A DNA stretch of 16,858 bases from positions 1 through 16,858 of the forward strand of contig JACREA010000008.1 in NCBI GenBank assembly GCA_016218465.1, in the 5' to 3' direction. The notes under the pieces were generated by a model, which saw only the letters and a list, made by a program, of their open reading frames with translations, did not search any database and was not told where the DNA came from. The translations under genes and the position numbers were made by a program. Shown here piece after piece: positions 7,637-15,146 of this stretch; the stretch's first letter is position 1, and the number at the start of each line of letters is the position of its first letter. Source of the DNA: Nitrosomonadales bacterium (GTDB lineage: Bacteria > Pseudomonadota > Gammaproteobacteria > Burkholderiales > Gallionellaceae).

Positions 7637-8179
7637 TTAGAACGGCGGGAAGGTCAATGTGCCGCTCATCGTTCCTGTTTGGGTGCCGCTATACACAGGG
7701 GTGGACGCGAACGAAACTGTACCGGCTGTTCTGCTTATCGTAATACCCCAAGTCGAGCAGAGCGGCCAGTTCAAAGTATTGGTGCCACTAATGTGGCATA
7801 TCATGTTTGGAGAAGCAGTCCCAAACCCGAAGCCTGGGTACCCATAAGCCCAAAGTCTTTGTTCTGCGGTGGTGGCGTCAATCGTGTACCCAATAAAGAA
7901 CATACTATATGAAGAGTTGCTCCAATATCTCGTGTAGGACGTATTTCCCAATGCGTCGGTGGTAGGGCCATTACTATTAGCTGAATCGTATGTCAGGCCG
8001 GTTAGGTTGGAAAAGGATCCCGTTAGTGTCAAGGTTGCCCCGCTACTCCCCCCCGTTGTTCCAGAAGTGGTAGAAGTAGTGCTTGGAACGCCAGGAAGGC
8101 CACCGCCACATGCCGCTAATATGCCGGATACCAGTAACATCAATGCAAGCGCGCCGTAATTCTTGTTGAAAATGTTCAT
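7637..8179 (-). CDS. Orphan secreted lipoprotein inside the type II secretion cluster
   Basis: I do not recognise this 180-residue protein. It has a clear lipoprotein signal: a hydrophobic stretch (about 10-20) and lipobox LAAC with the lipidated cysteine at 24. The next residue is glycine, so by the Asp+2 rule it would go to the outer membrane. A Pro/Ser/Thr/Gly linker (about 28-50) leads into a body rich in Thr, Ser, Gly and aromatic residues, probably beta-structured, ending SGTLTFPPF. Two cysteines, C128 and C141, could form a disulphide. There are no lysines after residue 6. The ATG at 8179 is preceded by GGGGAGG; an upstream in-frame ATG (8218) lacks this. It lies between gspK and gspL with about 170 and 262 bp of flanking non-coding DNA, unlike the overlapping gsp genes. 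It could be a T2SS cargo, an accessory pilotin-like factor, or an unrelated insertion. Confidence 0.8.
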   Translation of the reverse strand: MNIFNKNYGALALMLLVSGILAACGGGLPGVPSTTSTTSGTTGGSSGATLTLTGSFSNLTGLTYDSANSNGPTTDALGNTSYTRYWSNSSYSMFFIGYTIDATTAEQRLWAYGYPGFGFGTASPNMICHISGTNTLNWPLCSTWGITISRTAGTVSFASTPVYSGTQTGTMSGTLTFPPF

Positions 8180-8182
8180 AAA

Positions 8183-8189
8183 CCTCCCC
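8183..8189 (-). promoter_or_regulatory. Ribosome-binding site of the orphan lipoprotein gene
   Basis: GGGGAGG on the - strand ends three bases before the ATG at 8179. The match is strong, the spacing short. It decides the start against the ATG at 8218. I saw no convincing sigma-70 promoter in the 170-bp gap up to gspK (8180-8349). Confidence 0.55.
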
Positions 8190-8349
8190 TGAATAATGTT
8201 GAGAATATCGCCGCCCATTTGGCAGTCAAACCCCTAAAGTGGAGCCGGTTCTATAGTAGCCTAACAACGGACTTATTCATATACGTCAAATGAACTATAG
8301 CCGGACATTTTTACCAGTTTTTTGTCTGTCAAACATTCCTGAATGCATG

Positions 8350-9429
8350 CTAATGTTCCCGAATCCAGATCAGTTTGGTATTGGCGCCATTACGTTCGAT
8401 TAAAGCCTGTATTTCCAGTCCGGCCCGGCTCATGCGTACTTTGCCATTGACCAGAAAATAATTGGTCGTGACCGACACATTGCCGGTCGATGCCGAGAAT
8501 GGTTTGCCCGGCAATCGGTGGGTAAAGTCGGCAATGTCGCGAAAGCTGGCGGTGTTGCGATTGGCTGTCAGCGATGTTGCGTCGGCAAGAGTGAGCGCAT
8601 CGATTCTGGCGGCCAATACTTCGGCTGGCGCGGTATTGACATTGACCGGTGTGGCGCGCGGCAGGAAGATAGCAAAATCCTTCAGTCTGTCGAGTATTGC
8701 CGGGGAATAGCCCGGCACCGCAAGCAAATCATCCAGGTGGGTAAACAAGCTCATCGGCTGTGCGGCGGATTGGCCGGTGCTATTTGCGGCAGCCGCTGCA
8801 TTGAGTGCTTGTTGCGTCATTGCCTTAACATGGGCAATCATTTGCTCCTGCTCTGTGTTAGCTCCGGGCACCTGTGCCATTGAAGCATTCGTCGGTTGAG
8901 GGGTGTTGTTTGCAGGCACAACTTGAGGTGTTTGCCCAGCCGCCATCGCATCGGCGGTTGCCTGGGCCAGCGCCGGATCCAGCTTGATATTGCCGAGCAG
9001 ACGCGCGAAAGCCGCGACCTCGGCAGGGTTGATGGCCCCATTGGGGCACAGGTTGGTCAGGTTATAGCGCGCCTGCGCATCGCTGATGCCACCCGATAAT
9101 GCCGCATCGGCGGCGTCATCGTCGGCATGGCCATTTTCTACATATTGGTCGAGCCGCGTATCCGCGAGCGGCACCGCCCAGGGTTCATTCAGATCGTCGA
9201 CGCTCGAATGCTTCGCATCCTCGCGCAGGATCAAGCCGGCCCAATCGAGCGCGCCGCGCAATACCCATTGCTTTTGCAACTGCAGCCGCTGGTTTTCGAT
9301 CGAACGGACCTGCACCTGTTGTTGCCAGAAGAGACTGGCGACGATGGTGATAGCCAGCGTCGTCAGCAATAAAGCCGTTATTACTGCGACGCCGCGTTGC
9401 TGGTGGGGACGGGCAGGGCGCATGTTCAT
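8350..9429 (-). CDS. gspK: Type II secretion minor pseudopilin GspK
   Basis: GspK caps the tip of the pseudopilus with GspI and GspJ. The 359-residue protein has a prepilin leader cut after G13 (QQRG|VAVITALLL) and a hydrophobic helix. Position +5 is Thr18, not Glu; lack of Glu5 is the known hallmark of GspK in this family. The large globular part contains ARYNLTNL (120-127) and the helix-hairpin-like PVNVNTAPAEVLAA (261-274), both conserved in GspK. Between about 163 and 225 lies a low-complexity segment rich in Ala, Gln, Asn and Pro that looks like an insertion in the alpha domain. The start overlaps the gspJ stop by four bases (ATGA); an ATG two codons later is an alternative. It ends the G-H-I-J-K sub-run. 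Confidence 0.95.
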   Translation of the reverse strand: MNMRPARPHQQRGVAVITALLLTTLAITIVASLFWQQQVQVRSIENQRLQLQKQWVLRGALDWAGLILREDAKHSSVDDLNEPWAVPLADTRLDQYVENGHADDDAADAALSGGISDAQARYNLTNLCPNGAINPAEVAAFARLLGNIKLDPALAQATADAMAAGQTPQVVPANNTPQPTNASMAQVPGANTEQEQMIAHVKAMTQQALNAAAAANSTGQSAAQPMSLFTHLDDLLAVPGYSPAILDRLKDFAIFLPRATPVNVNTAPAEVLAARIDALTLADATSLTANRNTASFRDIADFTHRLPGKPFSASTGNVSVTTNYFLVNGKVRMSRAGLEIQALIERNGANTKLIWIREH

Positions 9430-10130
9430 ACCGCCCCCAGCAGAAATGTTTTGAGCAGACTATCCTGGTGGCCCTGCAATTGCACGGCGACCTCCAATCC
9501 GGTCAGCAGCGGTGGCGGGACAGACGCTTGACCAGGCGGAGGATTTGCAGTTGAGGCGGGAGTGGTTGGCAGTTGAAAGACTTCGGCACTTGTTCTCCAA
9601 CTGGTTCCCCCGCTGATCCAAAGCCGCATCGTCAGCGCGGTGACGCCTGCTTGCAGTGCAACTGCCCGGGACGTGTCGCTGTCGTTAGCGGCCGTTCGCC
9701 ACAACATGCCAAGTTCTTTAAAATCGCGCGTCGCTACCGATTCCCGGCGCGTCAGCACACCATCCTTGACGCGATAGGTAACGACTTGCAGCCGGGATGG
9801 CTGGTTGTCGGCATACACCGTCCGTATCAATGTCAGCCGCCCCTGTTCGACGACGAGCGGCATCCGGTCCGGCAGGGCCGTGATACTGGTCAGATGCGCG
9901 CAATCGCTTTGCAACTGCGCAAAAGTGAGTTGCATTCCGCGCGTCTGCTCAAGGTCACCGGTAAGCGCAATTCGCGCCCGAATAATACTGTCTAACCCGC
10001 GCCAACCCAGCACCGCGATGAACGATAATATGCTGATGGCTACCAGCAATTCGATGAGTGTCAGCCCATTGTGCCTGACTGGCCGCGAAGCCTCACGAGC
10101 AATGCATTTTGCATGTGGCTTATTATGCAT
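9426..10130 (-). CDS. gspJ: Type II secretion minor pseudopilin GspJ
   Basis: This is a 234-residue prepilin-like protein of the tip complex. The leader is 22 residues and ends at G22, followed by LTLIELLVAISILSFIAVLG with the recruiting Glu at 27 (+5 of the mature form). The motif GWRGLDSIIRAR just after the helix is typical of GspJ. The C-terminal half contains TALTMRLWISGG, then a Pro-rich loop and the closing strand GLEVAVQLQG. The start codon lies eight bases inside the end of gspI, and the stop overlaps gspK. A prepilin peptidase (GspO/PilD), which must process it, is not encoded here. Confidence 0.95.
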   Translation of the reverse strand: MHNKPHAKCIAREASRPVRHNGLTLIELLVAISILSFIAVLGWRGLDSIIRARIALTGDLEQTRGMQLTFAQLQSDCAHLTSITALPDRMPLVVEQGRLTLIRTVYADNQPSRLQVVTYRVKDGVLTRRESVATRDFKELGMLWRTAANDSDTSRAVALQAGVTALTMRLWISGGTSWRTSAEVFQLPTTPASTANPPPGQASVPPPLLTGLEVAVQLQGHQDSLLKTFLLGAV

Positions 10131-10524
10131 TTGGTACTATTTGAACCAGTTTGATGATGCGCCGATCGGTATTTTGCGTGTCAAATACACTGACTTCGAC
10201 GCGGCGAAAAAAAGGATTTGGGGTGGTAAATACGTTTTCTTCGCAAACCAGATGCAGCTCGCCTTGAGCGCAATCGAATCTGCGTTGACCTAGCGCAGGC
10301 CATTCATGCGCCAAGCGGATTTGCGACATACGGTTTTCGGCCGACCACGTCGCCATCATCGAAGCGCGCAAGTCGCTGCTGTTTTGTGTCAGGCTTCCGA
10401 CCGCACGCAAACTGGCGCTCAATGCAGTGCCGACGATGAACAGAGCAACCAGCACTTCGAGCAAAGTAAATCCTTCGTAGCGACGGGTATATGGGCAGAT
10501 AAATTGGCGATGTTTCCGGTGCAT
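10123..10524 (-). CDS. gspI: Type II secretion minor pseudopilin GspI
   Basis: GspI (133 residues) starts assembly of the pseudopilus tip. The leader ends at G18 (RRYEG) and is followed by FTLLEVLVALFIVGTAL with Glu23 at +5. The post-helix region WSAENRMSQIRLA is the usual GspI pattern (AENxxxxxRL). Two cysteines, in FDCAQGELHLVCEE, are close enough to pair. The start is one base after the gspH stop (TGACATG), and the stop overlaps gspJ by eight bases. Confidence 0.95.
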   Translation of the reverse strand: MHRKHRQFICPYTRRYEGFTLLEVLVALFIVGTALSASLRAVGSLTQNSSDLRASMMATWSAENRMSQIRLAHEWPALGQRRFDCAQGELHLVCEENVFTTPNPFFRRVEVSVFDTQNTDRRIIKLVQIVPNA

Positions 10525-10525
10525 G

Positions 10526-11050
10526 TCATTCCACCACGAAGTGTCCTATCCCGTCGGCGCGGATGGCGACTTGCGCATCCCCGACGGCAAGCGTCAAGAC
10601 AAAGGGTTTGTCGACAGGCTCGCGACCGAAGATGATGCGCAATGGAGCGGCCTGGCCTGCGGGCGGCGGACTGATCGATAATGTGGCAAGGCGGCGACTG
10701 AATTCACGCTCACGTAACAAGTCATCCTGTTTAAGTATTTGCCATTCATTTTCATCGCGCAGCAGGAAACGATATCGATCAGCTTCTGACTCGAATGCAA
10801 TCGGGCGATTGCGCACAATCGCCTCGTCTCGCGCCAGTTGAAGCAACAGTGCAATCCGTTGCGCGTCGTGTTGCAATGTTTGACGCTCGTCCGGCATCGC
10901 ATTGAATGACACTATTCCCAGCATGATGCCGGCAATCACCATGACTACCAGCAGCTCGAGCAGCGTGAATCCGCCTGATAATTTCCGGGATCGCGCGAAC
11001 CGACTGTCGCCTCTCGATTTAAATAAAGCAGACGTGATTACAAATCCCAC
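10526..11050 (-). CDS. gspH: Type II secretion minor pseudopilin GspH
   Basis: This 174-residue pseudopilin bridges the tip complex and the GspG shaft. The processing site is SGG|FTLLELLVVMVIAGIMLGIVS with G27 before the cut and Glu32 at +5. The LARDEAIVRNRPIAFE segment is typical of the GspH/FimT family. No ATG exists before the leader. The first usable codon is GTG at 11050, which gives a 27-residue leader and a 13-base overlap with the end of gspG; no strong ribosome-binding site supports it, so the exact start is uncertain. It is followed one base later by gspI. Confidence 0.92.
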   Translation of the reverse strand: MGFVITSALFKSRGDSRFARSRKLSGGFTLLELLVVMVIAGIMLGIVSFNAMPDERQTLQHDAQRIALLLQLARDEAIVRNRPIAFESEADRYRFLLRDENEWQILKQDDLLREREFSRRLATLSISPPPAGQAAPLRIIFGREPVDKPFVLTLAVGDAQVAIRADGIGHFVVE

Positions 11051-11502
11051 GAACCGATATCGGCATCATTGCCGGAGCCGCCCGGCTGACCATCCGCGCC
11101 CAATGAAAACACATCGATTTCACCCTTGATGCCGGGTGACAGATATTGATAAGGATTGCCCCAAGGGTCTTTAGGCAACTTGTCGAGGTAACCGCCGGTT
11201 TTCCAGCCATTGGCGGCAGGACCCACAGTCGGTTTGGTGATGAGTGCATCCAAACCTTGCTCGGTAGTTGGATAACGCTGATTATCGAGCTTGTATAGTT
11301 TAAGCGCTTGCATCACAGTGGCAATGTCTTGTTTGGCTGCAATGATGCGCGCATCGTCCGTGCGTCCCATCAGTTTTGGAACGACCAAGGCAGCCAGGAT
11401 GCCCATGATAACCACTACTACCATGATTTCAATAAGCGTAAAACCACGCGCTGAAACACCGGAAGGCGTACGACAGCAGGAAGACGCATTAAGGTTGCTC
11501 AT
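11038..11502 (-). CDS. gspG: Type II secretion major pseudopilin GspG
   Basis: GspG (154 residues) is the main subunit of the pseudopilus shaft. Processing is expected after G20 (SARG), leaving FTLIEIMVVVVIMGILAALV with Glu25 at +5. The body has the family landmarks: QDIATVMQALKLYKLDNQRYPTTEQG in the helix and loop, GGYLDKLPKDPWG and the C-terminal calcium loop region FSLGADGQPGGSGNDADIGSW, where aspartates bind calcium in relatives. The 20-residue leader is long for GspG (often 6-10), and there is no alternative in-frame start inside it. No clear ribosome-binding site precedes it. It heads the cluster and is divergent from acpP; in the Xanthomonas xps operon gspE and gspF would lie here but are missing. 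Confidence 0.97.
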   Translation of the reverse strand: MSNLNASSCCRTPSGVSARGFTLIEIMVVVVIMGILAALVVPKLMGRTDDARIIAAKQDIATVMQALKLYKLDNQRYPTTEQGLDALITKPTVGPAANGWKTGGYLDKLPKDPWGNPYQYLSPGIKGEIDVFSLGADGQPGGSGNDADIGSWDL

Positions 11503-11590
11503 AAGAATTGATATTTCTGGTGATGAAAGAATTGCAAGTATAAGGCCAAATCGGGGTTTCTAATAATGCCTTTCTGATTGAATACTGCGA

Positions 11591-11602
11591 TAATATATAT
11601 TA
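11591..11602. repeat. 12-bp AT-only perfect palindrome in the gspG-acpP intergenic region
   Basis: TAATATATATTA is its own reverse complement and lies about 90 bp upstream of gspG and 150 bp upstream of acpP. It could be an operator, a -10-like element for gspG, or simply AT-rich promoter DNA. The only clear promoter in the 249-bp intergenic region (11503-11751) is the acpP one. Confidence 0.35.
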
Positions 11603-11680
11603 CAGACGAGCCGGAGGTTGATTTGACGGGCTATTCTAACAGGCTGAAACCACACAGCAATTTTGCAGCATACAAGTTGT

Positions 11681-11708
11681 TTGGAATTTTGGGCAACTTT
11701 GATACAAT
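11681..11708 (+). promoter_or_regulatory. Candidate sigma-70 promoter of the acpP operon
   Basis: TTGGAA (11681-11686, four of six matches to TTGACA) and TACAAT (11703-11708, five of six matches to TATAAT) are 16 bases apart. The -10 ends 43 bases before the acpP start codon. The position and the high expression expected of acpP support it. Confidence 0.6.
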
Positions 11709-11739
11709 GCCGCAGTTTTTTTGAACTTTAATTTAGGGT

Positions 11740-11744
11740 AGGAG
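11740..11744 (+). promoter_or_regulatory. Ribosome-binding site of acpP
   Basis: AGGAG lies seven bases before the acpP ATG, an ideal spacing for a highly expressed gene. Confidence 0.8.
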
Positions 11745-11751
11745 AATAAAG

Positions 11752-11985
11752 ATGTCTATCGAACTACGCGTTAAAAAGATCGTTGCTGAACAGCTGGGCG
11801 TAAATGAATCCGAAGTCAAGAATGAATCTTCTTTCGTCAACGACCTTGGTGCTGATTCTCTGGATACCGTTGAACTGGTAATGGCTCTGGAAGAAGAGTT
11901 CGAGTGCGAAATCCCGGATGAAGATGCGGAAAAAATCACCACGGTACAGCAAGCCATCGACTACGTCCTGGCTCATCAGAAGTAA
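11752..11985 (+). CDS. acpP: Acyl carrier protein
   Basis: This is a 77-residue acidic four-helix protein that carries growing fatty-acyl chains as thioesters in the cytoplasm. The phosphopantetheine attachment motif GADSLDTVELVMALEEEF is intact, with the modified serine at 36. The recognition helix II (after Ser36) is strongly acidic, as needed for docking to synthase enzymes. Length and sequence match bacterial AcpP closely. It has its own promoter and ribosome-binding site and is followed 66 bp later by fabF, its partner. In many proteobacteria acpP follows fabD and fabG; here the T2SS cluster lies upstream instead. Confidence 0.98.
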   Translation: MSIELRVKKIVAEQLGVNESEVKNESSFVNDLGADSLDTVELVMALEEEFECEIPDEDAEKITTVQQAIDYVLAHQK

Positions 11986-12042
11986 TTCCCTGTTTTATCT
12001 GTTTACCTATCCAATTCTATTTGTCCATCCCTTCTGATTGGT

Positions 12043-12046
12043 GGAG
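12043..12046 (+). promoter_or_regulatory. Ribosome-binding site supporting the TTG start of fabF
   Basis: GGAG (within GTGGAG) sits five bases before TTG 12052. Together with the family N-terminus MSKRRVVITG it supports initiation at TTG. Confidence 0.65.
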
Positions 12047-12051
12047 TCAAT

Positions 12052-13284
12052 TTGTCTAAACGTAGAGTCGTTATAACCGGTCTGGGGATCATCTCCCCGG
12101 TCGGGATAGGGATTGCCGCAGCTTGGCAGAACATCGTCGCCGGGAAGTCCGGCATCGCGAAAATCACGCACTTCGACCCCAGCGCGATGGCATCGCAAAT
12201 CGCCGGCGAAGTGAAAGATTTTGATGTCACGCAATATCTTTCCGCCAAGGATGCGCGCCGCATGGACAGGTTTATTCATTTCGGTCTGGCGGCTGGCATG
12301 GAGGCATTCAAGGATTCCGGCCTGGAAGTTACCGGACAGAATGCCGAACGCATTGGCGTGAACATCGGCTCCGGCATCGGCGGTTTGCCGATGATCGAGG
12401 AAACGCATAACGATTTTCTTGCCGCAGGGCCGCGCAAAATCTCGCCGTTTTTCATCCCCGGCACCATCATCAACATGATTTCCGGCAACCTGTCCGTCAT
12501 GTACGGGTTGAAAGGCCCGAATCTGTCGATGGTTTCCGCCTGCACTACCGGTACGCATTGCATCGGCGAATCGGCGCGCATAGTCGAATACGGCGATGCG
12601 GACGTGATGGTTGCCGGGGGTTCCGAGGCGACCATATGTGCATTGGCGGTAGGCGGGTTTTCTTCCGCACGCGCGCTCAGCACCCGCAACGATGATCCGG
12701 CTACAGCCAGCCGTCCCTGGGACAAGGACAGGGATGGTTTCGTGATGGGCGAAGGTGCGGGCGTCCTGGTGCTGGAAGAATATGAACATGCCAAGGCTCG
12801 CGGAGCGAGGATTTACGCAGAGCTGGCCGGTTATGGCATGAGCGCTGACGCCTACCACATTACTGCACCGAATACAGATGGCCCGAAACGCAGTATGCTG
12901 AATGCATTGCATAATGCTGGGTTGAACCCGCAGGATGTGCAGTATGTCAACGCACACGGCACGTCGACCCCGTTGGGCGACAAGAACGAAACAGAGGCAA
13001 TTAAACTGGCGTTTGGTGACCATGCCAGAAAACTGGTGGTGAACTCCACCAAGTCGATGATCGGTCATTTGTTGGGCGGCGCAGGCGGTGTAGAGTCGGT
13101 GTTCTGCGCATTGGCGATCCATCATCAAATTTCGCCGCCGACCATCAATATCTTCGAGCAGGATCCGGAATGTGATCTGGACTTTTGTGCAAATGTCGCT
13201 CGCGACATGAAGATTAATGTTGCAGTGAACAATAATTTCGGATTCGGCGGAACCAACGGCTCGCTGGTGTTCCGCAAAGTATAA
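12052..13284 (+). CDS. fabF: 3-oxoacyl-[acyl-carrier-protein] synthase II (KAS II)
   Basis: FabF condenses malonyl-ACP with acyl-ACP to lengthen fatty acids, and its activity affects membrane fluidity at low temperature. The 410-residue protein is full length. The Cys-His-His triad is complete: C164 in SMVSACTTGTHCIG, H302 in NAHGTSTPLGD and H339 in KSMIGHLLGGAGG, with K334 before it. The glycine-rich NNNFGFGGTNGSL (393-405) near the C-terminus is also present. The start codon is TTG. The gene lies directly after acpP, the usual pairing, and 24 bp before pabC. A long open frame on the opposite strand is a coding shadow. Confidence 0.98.
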   Translation: MSKRRVVITGLGIISPVGIGIAAAWQNIVAGKSGIAKITHFDPSAMASQIAGEVKDFDVTQYLSAKDARRMDRFIHFGLAAGMEAFKDSGLEVTGQNAERIGVNIGSGIGGLPMIEETHNDFLAAGPRKISPFFIPGTIINMISGNLSVMYGLKGPNLSMVSACTTGTHCIGESARIVEYGDADVMVAGGSEATICALAVGGFSSARALSTRNDDPATASRPWDKDRDGFVMGEGAGVLVLEEYEHAKARGARIYAELAGYGMSADAYHITAPNTDGPKRSMLNALHNAGLNPQDVQYVNAHGTSTPLGDKNETEAIKLAFGDHARKLVVNSTKSMIGHLLGGAGGVESVFCALAIHHQISPPTINIFEQDPECDLDFCANVARDMKINVAVNNNFGFGGTNGSLVFRKV

Positions 13285-13308
13285 ATTCCTGCTGATATTC
13301 CCACTACG

Positions 13309-14133
13309 ATGCTGGTCAATGGCAAGCCTGGCAATCTGATCAGCATTCGTGATCGTGGCCTGCTTTACGGTGATGGGGTGTTTCGCACCTTTGTAGCGTC
13401 GCATGGCAAAGCACAGCAATGGCCGCTGCATTACCGGAAACTTCAACACGATTGCGTAGCGCTGGGTATCGCCTGCCCGGATAAAGCGCTGCTTTTCGCC
13501 GAGCTTGACGGCCTGCTCGCACAACATACCGGCGGAGTGGTGAAGCTGATCGTGACGCGCGGGGAGGGAGTCCGCGGCTATGCTCCTCCAGCCGCCGCCA
13601 AGGCTACGCGCCTTTGGGATATTTCTCCCTTGCCTGATTTCCCCGCTGACTGGTCAACACATGGGATCAAGGCACGCCTATGCCAATTACGGTTGGGCCA
13701 CCAGCAGCATTTGGCGGGTATCAAGCACCTTAACCGCCTCGAAAACGTATTGGCAACTGCCGAGTTGAGTGATGCACAGTCGCCTGATTCAGGGATTGCG
13801 GAAGGTCTGATGATGGATACTGCCGGCAATGTCATTGGGGGCACACGAAGCAACCTGTTTTTAGTGTCAAAAGGCAAACTGGTCACGCCGGATCTGTCAC
13901 GCTGCGGTGTGAAAGGCGTCCAGCGAGACCGCGTGATAGCCTGGGCGGCGCAGCACAAAATGCCGCTGCAAGTGCGCAACATCGGACTGGATGAGGTGCT
14001 GCACGCCGACGAGTTGTTCGTGGTGAACAGCGTCATCGGCCTATGGTCAATAAACGAACTGGAGCAGCGCCGCATGAGCGGCTTCCCCATCGCCAGACAA
14101 ATTCGCAAATATCTTTTTGAACAGGGCGCCTGA
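13309..14133 (+). CDS. pabC: Aminodeoxychorismate lyase
   Basis: PabC is a PLP enzyme of fold type IV that turns 4-amino-4-deoxychorismate into 4-aminobenzoate and pyruvate for folate synthesis. The 274-residue protein begins with the family-like MLVNGKPG and RDRGLLYGDGVFRT (14-27). The PLP-binding lysine is K139 in GIKHLNRLENVLA, and the cofactor phosphate region is GGTRSNLF (177-184). No good ribosome-binding site precedes the ATG, but the gene lies only 24 bp after fabF and overlaps mltG by one base (TGATG), suggesting read-through translation. Related fold-IV aminotransferases (D-amino acid or branched-chain) are the alternatives; the fabF-pabC-mltG-tmk context favours PabC. Confidence 0.92.
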   Translation: MLVNGKPGNLISIRDRGLLYGDGVFRTFVASHGKAQQWPLHYRKLQHDCVALGIACPDKALLFAELDGLLAQHTGGVVKLIVTRGEGVRGYAPPAAAKATRLWDISPLPDFPADWSTHGIKARLCQLRLGHQQHLAGIKHLNRLENVLATAELSDAQSPDSGIAEGLMMDTAGNVIGGTRSNLFLVSKGKLVTPDLSRCGVKGVQRDRVIAWAAQHKMPLQVRNIGLDEVLHADELFVVNSVIGLWSINELEQRRMSGFPIARQIRKYLFEQGA

Positions 14134-15128
14134 TGCGACGGATATTCGCATGGGTAATTGTGCTTGTGCTGCTTTTCACGGTTGGCTTGGGTTACCATGT
14201 TCATCACCCGCTGACTCTGCCATCCGCGCCATTTGAATTTGCATTGATGCCGGGCAGCAGCCTCAAGAGCGCAGCACGGCAACTGAAGCAGGCGGGATTG
14301 CTGGAGCAGGACGTAACGTTTGTCATGCTGGCACGTGTTCAGGGTAAGTCAGGAACGATCAAGGCGGGAAACTATGTGCTGGAACACCCCGTTTCGCGGC
14401 TTGAGTTGCTGACAATAATCACAAAAGGCAGTGTCAGCCAGAGCCAGATCAGCGTCATCGAAGGCTGGACGTTCAAGCAGTTGCGCGCCGCGCTGGATGC
14501 CAGCAAGGACATATCGCATAGCGCGAAAAATTTGTCTGATGCGGAAATTTTGCAGCGTATTGGCGCGACGGAAAATCATCCCGAGGGATTGTTCTTTCCC
14601 GACACTTATTACTTTGCCGCAGGAAGCAGCGATTTGACGATATTCAAGGTCGCCTACCACACCATGCAGCGGCACCTGCAGGAAGCATGGGATTCACGCG
14701 AGGCGGATTTGCCGCTTAAAACGCCTTATCAAGCCTTGATACTGGCTTCTATCGTCGAGAAGGAAACAGGCACTCCGGCTGATCGCGCGATGATTGCGGG
14801 GGTGTTTGCGAATCGTTTGCGAAAAGGCATGATGCTGCAAACCGATCCGGCGGTGATTTACGGCTTGGGCGACAAGTTCGACGGCAACCTGCGAAAACGC
14901 GATTTGCTTGCCGATACACCTTACAATACATATACGCGGCGCGGATTGACACCAACGCCGATTTCCTTGCCGGGAGCAGCAGCGATACAGGTGGCATTGC
15001 ATCCGGCGAAAACCGATGCGCTGTACTTCGTGGCGCGCGGCGATGGCAGCTCGCAATTTTCCAGCAGCCTGGTCAAGCACAATCGTGCTGTGAATCAATA
15101 CCAGATAATGAGGAGAGGCAGTCGTTAG
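14133..15128 (+). CDS. mltG: Endolytic murein transglycosylase MltG (YceG family)
   Basis: MltG cuts nascent glycan strands in the periplasm and is thought to set their length. The 331-residue protein has one N-terminal membrane helix (about 4-20) and then a LysM-like subdomain (about 33-100, with AGNYVL at 78-83). The catalytic YceG domain follows. The catalytic glutamate is E209 in the ASIVEKET motif, and the domain carries the landmarks EGLFFPDTYYF (151-161), LQTDPAVIYGLG and the late PYNTYTRRGLTPTPI. It begins one base into the pabC stop and ends 18 bp before tmk, an order shared with many beta- and gammaproteobacteria. Confidence 0.97.
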   Translation: MRRIFAWVIVLVLLFTVGLGYHVHHPLTLPSAPFEFALMPGSSLKSAARQLKQAGLLEQDVTFVMLARVQGKSGTIKAGNYVLEHPVSRLELLTIITKGSVSQSQISVIEGWTFKQLRAALDASKDISHSAKNLSDAEILQRIGATENHPEGLFFPDTYYFAAGSSDLTIFKVAYHTMQRHLQEAWDSREADLPLKTPYQALILASIVEKETGTPADRAMIAGVFANRLRKGMMLQTDPAVIYGLGDKFDGNLRKRDLLADTPYNTYTRRGLTPTPISLPGAAAIQVALHPAKTDALYFVARGDGSSQFSSSLVKHNRAVNQYQIMRRGSR

Positions 15129-15146
15129 TCGCCAGTTCTAAACACA

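Noticed and set aside
8180..8349. sigma-70 promoter for the orphan lipoprotein gene
   Set aside because: TTGACA- and TTGACG-like hexamers occur on the - strand, but none has a reasonable -10 at 16-18 bases, so no promoter is called.
12007..13527. 506-codon open frame on the - strand opposite fabF and the start of pabC
   Set aside because: The + strand encodes a full-length FabF with an intact catalytic triad, and the antisense frame shows no recognisable domain. It is a coding shadow.
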